A DNA stretch of 64,000 nt from Sphingomonas sp. IC081 (lineage in GTDB: Bacteria > Pseudomonadota > Alphaproteobacteria > Sphingomonadales > Sphingomonadaceae). The DNA is taken from NCBI RefSeq assembly GCF_006874585.1, contig NZ_CP029761.1, positions 817,001-881,000 of the forward strand, written 5' to 3'. The position numbers and the translations under genes were made by a program. Each line of letters opens with the position of its first letter. Within the stretch, counting starts at the first letter, position 1. Shown here in pieces: positions 41,414-50,756 of this stretch. Under the pieces are notes generated by a model. It did not search any database, had not been told where the DNA came from, and saw only the letters and a list, made by a program, of their open reading frames with translations.

Positions 41414-42858
41414 GCCGCGGTCAGCTCGGTGCTGAAACGGTCGGTGAAGTCGGTCAGCTTGGTCGGATATTCGCCCGAGAAGCAGGCGTCGCAGAACTGC
41501 GGGCACTTCTTGATGCGCTTTTCCTCGCCGACCGCGCGGTAGAGACCGTCGATCGAGACGAAGGCCAGGCTGTCGGCCTTGATGAAGTCCGCCATGGCCT
41601 GGATGTCCATGTTGGCGGCCAGCAGCTTCGAACGCTCCGGCGTGTCGACGCCGTAGAAGCACGAATGCTCGGTCGGCGGGCTGGCGATGCGCATGTGCAC
41701 TTCGGCAGCGCCGGCGTCGCGCATCATCTCGACGATCTTCATCGAGGTGGTGCCGCGCACGATCGAATCGTCGATCAGGATGATCTTCTTGCCTTCGACG
41801 ACCGCGCGGTTGGCGTTGTGCTTGCGCTTCACGTCGGCATGGCGGGCCGCGTCACCCGGCTGGATGAAAGTGCGGCCGACATAGTGCGAACGCACGATGC
41901 CCAGCTCGAAGGGAATGCCCGATTGCTGGGCATAACCGATGGCGGCGGGCACGCCGCTGTCGGGAACCGGGATCACGACGTCGGCGGCGGCAGGCGCTTC
42001 CTTGGCCAGTTCCATGCCGATCTGCTTGCGTACGCCGTAGACCGAGCGGCCATCCATCACCGAGTCGGGACGGCTGAAGTAGACGTGCTCGAAGATGCAG
42101 GGGCGCGGGGCCGGGTTGCCGAAGGGGCGGTGGCTGGAGATCGTGCCCTTGTGGTCGACCTGGACCATCTCACCCGGCTCGATCGAGCGGATGAATTCGG
42201 CGCCGATCACGTCGAAGGCCACGGTTTCCGAGGCAAACACGGTGGCATCGCCGATGCGGCCCATGACCAGCGGACGGATGCCCAGCGGATCGCGGCAGGC
42301 GATCATGCCTTCCGCGGTCATGCAGATCAGCGAATAGGCGCCTTCCACCATGCGCAGCGCGTCGACGAAACGATCGAGCAGCGTGGGGTAGCGGCTGGTG
42401 GCGACGAGGTGGATGATCACCTCGGTGTCCGAGGTCGACTGGAAGATCGAACCCTTCGACACCAGATCGCGCTTCAGCGTCATCGCGTTGGAGATGTTGC
42501 CGTTGTGGGCGATCGCGAAACCGCCGTCGGCAAGGTCGGCAAAGAGCGGCTGCACGTTGCGCAGGCCCGAACCGCCGGTGGTGGCGTAACGCACGTGGCC
42601 CGAGGCCATGGTGCCGGGCAGGGTATCGAGCTCGCGCTGCGAGAACACCTGCGCCACGTGGCCGAGGCCGCGGTAGGAGTGGAACTCCTGGCCCGAGAAG
42701 CTGGTGATGCCCACCGCTTCCTGCCCGCGATGCTGGAGCGAGTGAAGCCCGGCGGCAGCGATATTCGCCGCCTCACGAGCACCGATTACGCCGAAGATGC
42801 CGCACTCTTCGCGCAGCTTGTCCCCGTCGGCGTCAAGGAAGGGGTTAGTCAGGTTCAT
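41410..42858 (-). CDS. purF: Amidophosphoribosyltransferase
   Basis: First enzyme of de novo purine synthesis: glutamine plus PRPP gives phosphoribosylamine. The 482-residue product has an 18-residue propeptide ending R-E-E, then Cys19 in C-G-I-F-G-V as the N-terminal nucleophile after cleavage. The glutaminase half contains H-R-G-Q-E-A-V-G-I and the phosphoribosyltransferase half has the PRPP loop I-L-I-D-D-S-I-V-R-G-T-T. Cys residues at the C-terminus (C-P-Q-F-C-D-A-C-F) may hold a 4Fe-4S cluster as in the Bacillus type. First gene of an operon with an SDR. Confidence 0.97.
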   Translation of the reverse strand: MNLTNPFLDADGDKLREECGIFGVIGAREAANIAAAGLHSLQHRGQEAVGITSFSGQEFHSYRGLGHVAQVFSQRELDTLPGTMASGHVRYATTGGSGLRNVQPLFADLADGGFAIAHNGNISNAMTLKRDLVSKGSIFQSTSDTEVIIHLVATSRYPTLLDRFVDALRMVEGAYSLICMTAEGMIACRDPLGIRPLVMGRIGDATVFASETVAFDVIGAEFIRSIEPGEMVQVDHKGTISSHRPFGNPAPRPCIFEHVYFSRPDSVMDGRSVYGVRKQIGMELAKEAPAAADVVIPVPDSGVPAAIGYAQQSGIPFELGIVRSHYVGRTFIQPGDAARHADVKRKHNANRAVVEGKKIILIDDSIVRGTTSMKIVEMMRDAGAAEVHMRIASPPTEHSCFYGVDTPERSKLLAANMDIQAMADFIKADSLAFVSIDGLYRAVGEEKRIKKCPQFCDACFSGEYPTKLTDFTDRFSTELTAA

Positions 42859-43261
42859 GGGTGTTTTTTCCGGCCCGGTGGCACGTCAGTGGCTGGCGCG
42901 CATTTGGATCGGATCGGGCGGAAATGCAAGGGGAGAAGCCAGCATCTTGGCAAGGCGCCCGGATGGCAGGGCTCTGGGGGCGCTTCGCCACGGGCTCGTG
43001 CAGGCTGATGCACCGTCCGGATGACCGGATGATGACAGCGGGGGAGCCCGTTTCGGGGCGAATCATCCCCGGCGGCGAGCGGCAGGCGATGCGGGAACCC
43101 TCCGGCGCTTCACGTATTGTTCAGCCACGCAGATCCACCCCGGCACCGGCTTGCGGTCCCGCTGGCCCGTGCGCTGAACAGTGCGTTTACCCGTGCGCTT
43201 GCCAGTATCGGCGCATAGCCTTAATGCCGCCTCATCCCTCGATCTCAGACGGACCCGTCGC
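42859..43261. other. Intergenic region between purF and lolC
   Basis: About 400 bases between divergent genes. No gene could be supported; ORFs here have no motif and poor codon bias. It must hold both promoters. A loosely repeated CCCGTGCGCT/CCCGTGCGCT pair occurs around 43164-43199. No terminator or strong hairpin. Confidence 0.45.
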
Positions 43262-44503
43262 TTGATCCTTTCCCCTTTCGAATGGACCATTGCCAAGCGC
43301 TACATGCTGCCCGGAAAGGGCGAGCGCTTCATCGCACTGGTTGCCGGCATCAGCCTTGTCGCCGTCATGCTCGGCGTCGCCGCGCTGGTCATCGTCATGA
43401 GCGTCATGAACGGTTTCCGCGCCGAACTCTTCGACAAGATCGTCGGCCTCAACGGCCATGCGATCGTCCAGGGCTACGGCGGGCGCATCGACAACTGGCA
43501 GGGCGTGCTCAAGGACGTCCGGGATACGCCCGGCGTCGTGCGCGCCTCGCCGCTGATCGAGCAGCCGCTCATGACCACCTTCAACGGACGGGTCGAGGGC
43601 GTGCAGGTGCGCGGCAATACCGCCGAGGACATCGCCCGGCTCAAGGACAAGGTGAAGGACGGCAGCCTTGCCGCCCTGCGGCCCGGCAGCGATACGGTGG
43701 CGATCGGCACCGAGCTTGCCAAGAATCTCGGCGCGCAAGTGGGGGACACGATCACCGTGATCAACCCGTTCGGCCGTTCCACCCCGTTCGGCACGGTGCC
43801 GCGTCAGGTCGCCTACCGGGTCGGCGCGATCTTCGAGATCGGCATCTACGATTATGACAGCGGCTTTGTGGTCATGCCGATGCAGGATGCGCAGACGCTG
43901 CTGCTGACCGGCGATACCGTGGGCATGATCGAGGTGACCACCACCGATCCCGACCGCGTCGAGACGATCCTGGCCCCGGTCCAGCGCAAGCTGGCCGGCC
44001 GCGCCGTGATCACCGACTGGAAGACCCTCAACGCCTCGCTGTTCGAGGCGCTGGCGGTGGAGCGGGTGGCGATGTTCGTGGTGCTCTCGATCATCGTGCT
44101 GGTGGCGGTGTTCAACATCCTGTCCTCGCTGATCATGCTGGTGCGCGCCAAGACCCGCGACATCGCGATCCTGCGCACGATGGGGGCGACGCGTCGCTCG
44201 CTGCTGAAGGTCTTCGTGACGACGGGCTTCTGCATCGGCGCGCTGGGGACGGTGGCCGGCGTGATCATCGGCTTCATCTTCCTCCATTTCCGCCAGCCCA
44301 TCGTCCATGGGGTGGAGATCGTCACCGGCCAGAACCTTTGGGATCCCTCGATCCGCTTCCTGACCGAACTGCCGTCGCGTTCGGACCCGGTGGAGATCGC
44401 GGTGATCTGCGTGATGGCGCTGGTCTTCAGTTTCCTTGCCACGCTCTACCCGGCCTACAAGGCGGCGAGCACCGATCCCGTGCAGGTCCTGCGTTATGAA
44501 TGA
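43262..44503 (+). CDS. lolC: Lipoprotein-releasing ABC transporter permease
   Basis: Inner-membrane permease of 413 residues of the LolC/LolE type that extracts lipoproteins for transfer to LolA. It starts [12 protein letters not shown] with a first membrane helix, then a large periplasmic domain (about residues 50-270) and three helices at the end. A-R-T-M-G-A-T-R style coupling helix ([11 protein letters not shown]) contacts LolD. The start is probably the TTG at 43262, since relatives begin M-I-L-S-P-F-E-W; no ATG is suitably placed. It overlaps lolD by 8 nt. Alphaproteobacteria use a single LolC/E-type permease as homodimer. Confidence 0.92.
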   Translation: MILSPFEWTIAKRYMLPGKGERFIALVAGISLVAVMLGVAALVIVMSVMNGFRAELFDKIVGLNGHAIVQGYGGRIDNWQGVLKDVRDTPGVVRASPLIEQPLMTTFNGRVEGVQVRGNTAEDIARLKDKVKDGSLAALRPGSDTVAIGTELAKNLGAQVGDTITVINPFGRSTPFGTVPRQVAYRVGAIFEIGIYDYDSGFVVMPMQDAQTLLLTGDTVGMIEVTTTDPDRVETILAPVQRKLAGRAVITDWKTLNASLFEALAVERVAMFVVLSIIVLVAVFNILSSLIMLVRAKTRDIAILRTMGATRRSLLKVFVTTGFCIGALGTVAGVIIGFIFLHFRQPIVHGVEIVTGQNLWDPSIRFLTELPSRSDPVEIAVICVMALVFSFLATLYPAYKAASTDPVQVLRYE

Positions 44504-45170
44504 TCCGGTAGTTCGCCTCAAGGCGCTGACCCGCAGCTTCGAGCAGGGCGGCGTCACCATCGACGTGCTGCGCGGCGTCGATCTCGACGTCCAGCCCGGC
44601 GAGATCGTGGCGCTGCTGGGCCCCTCGGGCTCGGGCAAGTCGACGATGCTCCAGGCCATCGGCCTTCTGGAAGGCGGTTTCGGCGGGCTCATCGAGATCG
44701 CCGGCATCAACGCCTCGAAGCTCGGCAAGGACGAGCGCGCGGCGGTGCGGCGCGATCACATCGGCTTTGTCTACCAGTTCCACCACCTGCTGCCCGATTT
44801 CAACGCGATCGAGAACGTGGTGCTGCCGCAGCTCATCACCGGCAAGCCGCGCGCGGAGTGCGAGGAGCGGGCGAAGGAACTGCTGGGCGCGCTGGGCCTC
44901 GGCCAGCGCCTCGATCACCGGCCGAGCAAGCTTTCCGGCGGCGAGCAGCAGCGCGTGGCGGTCGCCCGCGCTTTGGCCAATCGCCCGCGCCTGGTGCTGG
45001 CGGACGAGCCCACCGGCAATCTCGACGAGGCGACCGCGGACAAGGTCTTTGCGCAGTTCCTCGAACTCGTGCGCGGGCAGGGCAGCGCGGCGCTGGTCGC
45101 CACCCACAACGAGCGGCTGGCAGCGGCGATGGACCGCGTGGTGCGGCTCCATGAGGGCGTACTGGCCTGA
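44496..45170 (+). CDS. lolD: Lipoprotein-releasing ABC transporter ATP-binding protein
   Basis: ATPase of 224 residues that powers LolC. Walker [10 protein letters not shown] near residue 44, Q-loop [10 protein letters not shown], signature [15 protein letters not shown], Walker [13 protein letters not shown] and the switch His in V-A-T-H-N. The ATG at 44496 overlaps the lolC stop by 8 nt (ATGAATGA), so the two are coupled. Length is normal. Confidence 0.96.
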   Translation: MNDPVVRLKALTRSFEQGGVTIDVLRGVDLDVQPGEIVALLGPSGSGKSTMLQAIGLLEGGFGGLIEIAGINASKLGKDERAAVRRDHIGFVYQFHHLLPDFNAIENVVLPQLITGKPRAECEERAKELLGALGLGQRLDHRPSKLSGGEQQRVAVARALANRPRLVLADEPTGNLDEATADKVFAQFLELVRGQGSAALVATHNERLAAAMDRVVRLHEGVLA

Positions 45171-45262
45171 GGGAACCGGCAAGCGCATCGCTCGTTGAAT
45201 TCCGTGATTTCGCATACCAGATACAGTAGAACAGCAGATACTTGAGGAAAGGATCGCAGGAC

Positions 45263-45547
45263 ATGAGCGACATTCCGTCCACCATCCGGGCAGAGAGCGC
45301 CGGACCCGAACGGTTCCATTGGGAAGACTCGGCGGAACTGCACAAGTGCGCGGACGGCGGCGGCCTGTTCCACAACCTCAAGGTCATTCGCCGGGGCAGC
45401 GTGTCCGAACTCGTGCGGTTCGTGATGAGCCTGCCCGAGGACGAGCAGGACGACTACGCGATCCAGAAGGACGGCGACCGCACTTTCCGCATCGGCGAGA
45501 TCCGCGCGCTGTCCCGCCGCGCCGACTTTCCTGCCACCGGCGCGTGA
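45263..45547 (+). CDS. Conserved-looking hypothetical protein
   Basis: Protein of 94 residues that I cannot name. No signal peptide or membrane helix. The middle reads G-L-F-H-N-L-K-V-I-R-R-G-S-V-S-E-L-V-R-F-V-M, followed by an acidic helix P-E-D-E-Q-D-D-Y-A-I and K-D-G-D-R-T-F-R-I-G-E-I-R-A-L. Codon usage is that of a normal gene. It lies between lolD and the glutathione peroxidase gene, starting 93 nt after lolD. A start at the TTG at 45242 is possible. Confidence 0.65.
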   Translation: MSDIPSTIRAESAGPERFHWEDSAELHKCADGGGLFHNLKVIRRGSVSELVRFVMSLPEDEQDDYAIQKDGDRTFRIGEIRALSRRADFPATGA

Positions 45548-45557
45548 GTTCGCCGGC

Positions 45558-46049
45558 TTGAGCAAGGATCCGCGCACGATCGCCGACTTCACCGCGGCCC
45601 TGCCCAGCGGCGAGACGGTCAGTCTTGCCGACCGGGCGGGCAAGGTGCTGCTTGTCGTCAATACCGCCAGCAAGTGCGGGTTCACGCCGCAGTACGCGGG
45701 GCTGGAGCAACTCTGGCGCATGCACGGGGCACAGGGTTTCGAGGTCATCGCTTTTCCCTGCAACCAGTTCGGCGGCCAGGAACCGGGTGATGCCGACGAA
45801 ATCGCCGGCTTCTGCGAGGTGAACTTCGGCCTCTCCTTCCCGCTGATGGGCAAGGTGGAGGTCAACGGGGACAATGCGCCGCCGCTCTGGCAATGGCTCA
45901 AGGCCGAGGCGCCGGGGGTGCTGGGCAGCAAGTCGATCAAGTGGAACTTCACCAAGTTCCTGATCGGCCGCGACGGCAAGGTCGTGCGCCGCTATGCGCC
46001 GACCGACAAGCCCGAGACCATCGAGCAGGACATCGTCAAGCTGCTCTGA
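45558..46049 (+). CDS. Glutathione peroxidase
   Basis: Thiol peroxidase of 163 residues that reduces hydroperoxides. The catalytic tetrad is visible: Cys40 in N-T-A-S-K-C-G-F-T-P-Q, Gln in F-P-C-N-Q-F-G-G-Q-E-P, Trp and Asn in K-W-N-F-T-K-F-L. It is the Cys, not Sec, form, and many such enzymes use thioredoxin instead of glutathione; the resolving-Cys position F-P-C-N is kept. The start TTG at 45558 lies 10 nt after the previous stop; no better ATG exists that keeps the N-terminal strand. Confidence 0.93.
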   Translation: MSKDPRTIADFTAALPSGETVSLADRAGKVLLVVNTASKCGFTPQYAGLEQLWRMHGAQGFEVIAFPCNQFGGQEPGDADEIAGFCEVNFGLSFPLMGKVEVNGDNAPPLWQWLKAEAPGVLGSKSIKWNFTKFLIGRDGKVVRRYAPTDKPETIEQDIVKLL

Positions 46050-46073
46050 TCCGCCCGCATGGGCGCGATCGGC

Positions 46074-46108
46074 AAAAGGGGCGCGGCCGCCATGGCCGCG
46101 CCCCTTTT
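46074..46108. terminator. Bidirectional Rho-independent terminator
   Basis: Perfect 11-bp stem GGGGCGCGGCC (46078-46088) with GGCCGCGCCCC (46094-46104), AAAA before and TTTT after. It serves both the glutathione peroxidase and the convergent RcnB-like gene. Confidence 0.92.
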
Positions 46109-46116
46109 CCGTCGGC

Positions 46117-46758
46117 TCAATAGAAGGCGCCGTAGATCACGTCGACGACGGCGCGGGTGCGACGGTCGACCAGCAGCAGGTCGGGGCCATAGCGTACCCA
46201 GTAGTAGCCCGGAGGCGGCGGTCCGACGCCGATCATCGCGTAGTTCTGGAACAGGTAGGTCGAGGACAGGAAGATCGCGGGCAGGATCATGTGAACATGC
46301 CAGCGGCGATAGCCGTAGCCGCGGGGATAGCGGTACGGCGGCGCATGCATGGGCCGGAACGTGCTCGGGCGGCCCATGCCGGGGCGGTGCGGCTGATGGA
46401 CGGCCGGCGGGCGGCCGTGGTCCGGCGGCGGACGGTGGCTGCTGCCGCCGTGCCCGTTGCCGTGCCCGTTGCCATGACCGTTGTCCGGGGGGCGATGGGC
46501 GTTGCCGCCGCCACTGGGCGGGCGTTGGTTGTTACCACCCCCGCCACCCGGCGGGCGCTGGTTGTTGCCGCCGCCCGAGGGCGGACGGGTCACGTTTCCG
46601 CCACCGCCGCTCGGCGGGCGGTTGGCATTGCCGCCTCCGCCCGGTGGCCGCGATGCTCCGGGGCGCTGGTGCTGCTGCGCCAGTGCCGCGAATTCGTCGG
46701 GCAGCAGTCCGTCCGGCGCCAGCAGCAGGGGGATGAGGGCAAGATAGGCGTACCTCAT
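46117..46758 (-). CDS. RcnB family protein with Gly/Pro repeats
   Basis: Exported protein of 213 residues. The signal peptide is followed by about 80 residues of tandem N-x-R-P-P-S-G-G-G-G units (some five to six copies), then a His/Gly-rich stretch (N-G-H-G-N-G-H-G-N-G-H-G) and an RcnB-like C-terminal domain: W-H-V-H-M-I-L-P, P-P-P-G-Y-Y-W-V-R-Y-G, D-L-L-L-V-D-R-R-T-R-A-V-V-D-V-I. E. coli RcnB is a periplasmic protein for nickel and cobalt balance. The His-rich repeat might bind metal, but this is inference. Confidence 0.85.
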   Translation of the reverse strand: MRYAYLALIPLLLAPDGLLPDEFAALAQQHQRPGASRPPGGGGNANRPPSGGGGNVTRPPSGGGNNQRPPGGGGGNNQRPPSGGGNAHRPPDNGHGNGHGNGHGGSSHRPPPDHGRPPAVHQPHRPGMGRPSTFRPMHAPPYRYPRGYGYRRWHVHMILPAIFLSSTYLFQNYAMIGVGPPPPGYYWVRYGPDLLLVDRRTRAVVDVIYGAFY

Positions 46759-47040
46759 TCAGAGTTCTCCCAGTACGGCCATGACAATCCGGCGATCTTC
46801 GGAGCGATCCGCATTCGTGGCCCGTCGAGGTTGGACATCGCGCAAGCGGGGCAAACCGGACTCGATGAAGTTTTTCGGGACGATGCTCCTGTTTTCAGTC
46901 GCTTTCAAGGCTCGGCTGACGATCCTGTCCGGGTTGCCGGGGCGTCCGTCCGCACGTCTGTCCACGGGCTTATCCCCAGCCCCCATGTTGATCGCGCGGC
47001 CCTCTTGATCGCGCATGGGGGCAGCGCCTAAATTCCCGCG

Positions 47041-50000
47041 ATGGCCTATGCACCCTTTGTCCCGCTGCGCATCTTTTCGAGCTTCACGATGCTGGACGGG
47101 GCAATCGATCCCAAGGCCGCGGCCAAGCTGGCGAAGGAGCGCAAGTTCCCTGCCGCCGCGATCTGCGACCGCAACGGTCTTTACGGCGCGCCGATGTATG
47201 CCGGTGCCTGCAAGGGCGTGGGCGTGCAGCCGATCGTCGGCACGTTCCTCGCCATCGGCCGTCCCGGCGCCGTCGCGCAGGGGCAGGAGCGGCCGATCGA
47301 CTGGCTGGCTCTGTTGGCGCAGAACGAGGCGGGCTGGCTCAACTTGTGCGATCTGGTCAGCCGCGCGCATCTTGACCGTCCGCTCGAACTCGACGCCCAT
47401 GTCGAACTCGAAAGCCTGCGCGGTCATACCGACGGCCTGATCTGCCTGACCGGCGGCGACGAGGGCGCGCTGGCGCGGCTCTACGCGGCGGGCAAGGCCG
47501 AGGCGGCGGAACGCTATTGCGACACCCTGCAATCGCTGTTTGGCGACCGTCTCTACATCGAGATCACCCGCACCGGCGAGGCCGTGGAGGACGAGAGCGA
47601 GGAAGACCTGATCGCGCTCGCCTATGAACGCGACATCCCGCTGGTCGGCACCAACCCGGCGCAATATGCCGAGGCCAAGTTCCACCCGGCGCATGATGCA
47701 CTGCTCTGCATCGCCAACTCGACGCAGGTCGACGCCGCCGACCGTCCGCGTTCCTCCTCGGAACGCTGGGTCAAGCCGGTCGAGATGATGCAGGAGCTGT
47801 TCGCGGATCTGCCCGAGGCGCTGGCGAACACGCTCGTCGTCGCGCAGCGCTGTGCCTACATGCCGCCGCGCCGCAAGCCGCTGCTGCCCAGCCTCGCCGG
47901 TGACCTCGAGGGCGAGGCGCGGATGCTGGCGGACAATTCGCGCGCGGGCCTTGCCCGCCGTCTCGCGCCGTACTGGCCGGACGTGACCGAGGCGGAACTC
48001 GACGCCGCCATGGCGCTCCAGGGCGAGGAGCGCGAGGCCGCCTACAAGGAACTCGCCCAACGCGGCGTCACCGAGGATTTCCTCGACTACGCCAGGCGCC
48101 TCGATTTCGAGGTGCAGATCATCGTCGGCATGGGTTTCCCCGGCTACTTCCTGATCGTGGCCGACTTCATCAAGTGGGCCAAGGACAACGACATTCCAGT
48201 GGGGCCGGGCCGTGGTTCGGGCGCCGGCTCGCTGGTCGCCTGGGCGCTCACCGTCACTGACCTCGATCCGCTCAAGCTGGGCCTGCTGTTCGAACGCTTC
48301 CTGAACCCGGAACGCGTCTCGATGCCGGACTTCGATATCGACTTCTGCGAAACCCGGCGCGGCGAGGTGATCCGCTACGTCCAGCGCAAGTACGGTGACG
48401 ATCACGTGGCGCAGATCATCACGTTCGGCAAGATGAAGGCCCGCGCGGTGCTGCGCGACTGCGGGCGCATCCTGCAGATGGGCTACGGCCGCGTCGACAG
48501 CCTCTGCAAGATGGTGCCCAACCATCCGACCGATCCCTGGACGCTGACCGAGGCGCTGCACGGCCGCAAGAAGCACGGCGTCACGTCCGATCCGCCGGTC
48601 GCCGAATTCCGCCGCGAATACGATGTCGACCATGAGGTGAAGCGCCTCGTTGACCTCGCCGTGCAGCTCGAAGGCCTGCCGCGCAACTCGTCCACCCACG
48701 CGGCGGGCGTGGTGATCGGCGATCGTCCGCTGGCGCAGCTGGTGCCGCTCTACCGCGATCCGCGCTCGGACATGCCGGTGACGCAGTTCGACATGAAGTC
48801 GGTGGAAGACACCGGCCTCGTGAAGTTCGACTTCCTCGGCCTCAAGACTCTCTCGGTGCTCAAGAAGGCCTGCGACCTGCTGGCCCGGCGCGGGATCACC
48901 ATCAACCTGTCGACGCTCGGCTGGGACGATCCGGCGGTCTACGAACTGCTCAAGCGCGGCGATACGGTCGGCGTGTTCCAGCTCGAATCGGAAGGCATGC
49001 GCCGCACGCTGGCGGCGGTGAAGCCGACCAACTTCGGCGACATCATCGCGCTCGTCTCGCTCTACCGCCCGGGCCCGATGGACAACATTCCGCTGTTCGG
49101 CAGGCGCAAGAACGGGCTGGAATCGATCGAATACCCGCACGACAAGCTGGCGGGCATCCTGGGCGAGACATACGGGATCTTCGTCTACCAGGAACAGGTC
49201 ATGCAGGCCGCGCAGATCCTGGCGGGCTACTCGCTGGGCGACGCCGACCTTCTGCGCCGCGCGATGGGCAAGAAGGTCCAGGCGGAAATGGACAAGCAGC
49301 GCCAGCGCTTCGTCGATGGCTGCAAGGACGTGTCCGGCATCGATGCGGCCAAGGCCAACGAACTGTTCGACTTGATCGACAAGTTCGCCGGCTACGGCTT
49401 CAACAAGTCGCACGCCGCCGCCTACGCGCTGCTCGCCTACCACACCGCCTGGTTCAAGGCGCATTACCCGCACGAATTCTACGCCGCCTCGATGTGCTTC
49501 GACATGCACCAGTCGGAAAAGCTGGCGATTTTCGTGGACGACGCGCGCCGCAATGGCATCGAACTGGCCCCGCCCGACATCAACATGTCCGAGGCCGAGT
49601 TCTGCGTCGAGGAAACGCATGACAGCCACGCGGTGCGTTACGCGCTCGCAGGCATCCGCAATGTCGGCGAGAAGGCGATGGAGGCGATCGTTGCCGAGCG
49701 CGAGGCGAACGGCAAGTTCGTCAGCCTCGACGACGTGTTCCGCCGTGCGCCTGCCGGATCGATGAACCGCCGCCAATTGGAAAGCCTCGCCGCGGCAGGC
49801 GGGTTCGATGCCCTCGAGCCCAACCGCGCCAAGGTGCTTGCCAATGCGGATACCCTGCTGGCCGAGGCGGACCGGTCCTCGCGCGAGCGCAATTCGGACC
49901 AGAACAGCCTGTTCGGCGGCGACGACCATGTCGAGCAGGACCTGCGTCTCGTCGATGCCCAGCCCTGGAGCCGCATGGACCAGATGGCCAAGGAGCGCGA

Positions 50001-50643
50001 GACGTTCGGCTTCTACTTCGCGGCCCATCCGGTCGAGCAGTACCGCGCGGTGGCATCGGCCAACGGCGCGCGGACTTTCTCCAGCCTGATGGCGGGCGGC
50101 AGCGGCGGCGGCCGGGCCGGGGCTGTCATGGCGGCGATGGTCGAGAACGTGCAGAAGCGAAAGACCAAGCGGGGCAAAGACTTCGTCATGGTCGACTACT
50201 CGGATTCGTCGGGCAACTTCTCGGCCTGCTGCTTCGAGGAAAGCATGGTCGAGAGCTTCGTGAAATGGGGCAAGGAGAGCGCCTGCGTGTTGCTCACCGT
50301 CGAGCTGGACAGCCCCAATCCCGACGAGCCGCCGCGCGTGACCGTGCGCGGGGCACGCCCGCTTGCCGAAGTGAAGGCGGATGCGCGCATGTTCCTGACC
50401 CTCGACATCGACCGCATCGAGGCGGTGCAGGAACTGGCCATGCTGGTGCGCACCGGCGCGCCCGGCTGCGGCGAGATCATGGCGACACTGCATCTGGGCG
50501 GCGGCAAGACGCAGAAAGTGCGCCTTGGCCGTGATTTTGCGCTGGATGGCGATTTTGCCGAGCACCTTGCCAGCGTCGCGGGGCTGTCCAACATCTCGCT
50601 CGTCGCCCGGCGCGGTCCCGAGGGGCTGCGGCAGGCGGCGTAA
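47041..50643 (+). CDS. dnaE: DNA polymerase III subunit alpha
   Basis: Replicative polymerase of 1200 residues. The C-family palm motif P-D-F-D-I-D-F with D430 and D432 is present, preceded by G-P-G-R-G-S-G-A-G-S-L-V-A-W and followed by F-Q-L-E-S-E-G-M-R and R-P-G-P-M-D-N-I-P. Helix-hairpin-helix and OB domains lie in the last 400 residues. The N-terminal PHP domain has lost its metal site: the usual L-H-x-H-S reads L-R-I-F-S-S-F-T-M-L-D-G and later His/Asp positions are changed, so it cannot proofread. This fits DnaE1, with proofreading left to DnaQ. It is not the short, error-prone DnaE2. ATG 47041 matches relatives. Confidence 0.97.
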   Translation: MAYAPFVPLRIFSSFTMLDGAIDPKAAAKLAKERKFPAAAICDRNGLYGAPMYAGACKGVGVQPIVGTFLAIGRPGAVAQGQERPIDWLALLAQNEAGWLNLCDLVSRAHLDRPLELDAHVELESLRGHTDGLICLTGGDEGALARLYAAGKAEAAERYCDTLQSLFGDRLYIEITRTGEAVEDESEEDLIALAYERDIPLVGTNPAQYAEAKFHPAHDALLCIANSTQVDAADRPRSSSERWVKPVEMMQELFADLPEALANTLVVAQRCAYMPPRRKPLLPSLAGDLEGEARMLADNSRAGLARRLAPYWPDVTEAELDAAMALQGEEREAAYKELAQRGVTEDFLDYARRLDFEVQIIVGMGFPGYFLIVADFIKWAKDNDIPVGPGRGSGAGSLVAWALTVTDLDPLKLGLLFERFLNPERVSMPDFDIDFCETRRGEVIRYVQRKYGDDHVAQIITFGKMKARAVLRDCGRILQMGYGRVDSLCKMVPNHPTDPWTLTEALHGRKKHGVTSDPPVAEFRREYDVDHEVKRLVDLAVQLEGLPRNSSTHAAGVVIGDRPLAQLVPLYRDPRSDMPVTQFDMKSVEDTGLVKFDFLGLKTLSVLKKACDLLARRGITINLSTLGWDDPAVYELLKRGDTVGVFQLESEGMRRTLAAVKPTNFGDIIALVSLYRPGPMDNIPLFGRRKNGLESIEYPHDKLAGILGETYGIFVYQEQVMQAAQILAGYSLGDADLLRRAMGKKVQAEMDKQRQRFVDGCKDVSGIDAAKANELFDLIDKFAGYGFNKSHAAAYALLAYHTAWFKAHYPHEFYAASMCFDMHQSEKLAIFVDDARRNGIELAPPDINMSEAEFCVEETHDSHAVRYALAGIRNVGEKAMEAIVAEREANGKFVSLDDVFRRAPAGSMNRRQLESLAAAGGFDALEPNRAKVLANADTLLAEADRSSRERNSDQNSLFGGDDHVEQDLRLVDAQPWSRMDQMAKERETFGFYFAAHPVEQYRAVASANGARTFSSLMAGGSGGGRAGAVMAAMVENVQKRKTKRGKDFVMVDYSDSSGNFSACCFEESMVESFVKWGKESACVLLTVELDSPNPDEPPRVTVRGARPLAEVKADARMFLTLDIDRIEAVQELAMLVRTGAPGCGEIMATLHLGGGKTQKVRLGRDFALDGDFAEHLASVAGLSNISLVARRGPEGLRQAA

Positions 50644-50723
50644 GAGTGCGCGGAATCCCGGATTGATACAGGGCTGTCGGAATTTTCCGCCGGGCCGAGG
50701 CGCGCATGTCTTGCGTCCTGCGA

Positions 50724-50735
50724 ATGAACGTTCAT
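50724..50735. promoter_or_regulatory. Perfect 12-bp palindrome upstream of the acyl-CoA synthetase
   Basis: ATGAACGTTCAT, 21 nt before the ATG at 50757. Perfect short palindromes at this place are typical operators for TetR-type regulators of fatty acid genes. No adjacent regulator gene; the nearest TetR gene is 3.6 kb away. Confidence 0.45.
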
Positions 50736-50756
50736 ACCTTCGCAGCATAGCGGGAG

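Noticed and set aside
42861..43265. A 134-codon ORF between purF and lolC
   Set aside because: No motif, irregular codon use, and it covers the purF promoter region.
46759..50748. A 1329-codon ORF on the minus strand opposite dnaE
   Set aside because: It mirrors dnaE with the usual shadow composition (Ala, Arg, His, Val, Asp) and has no domain; dnaE is certain.
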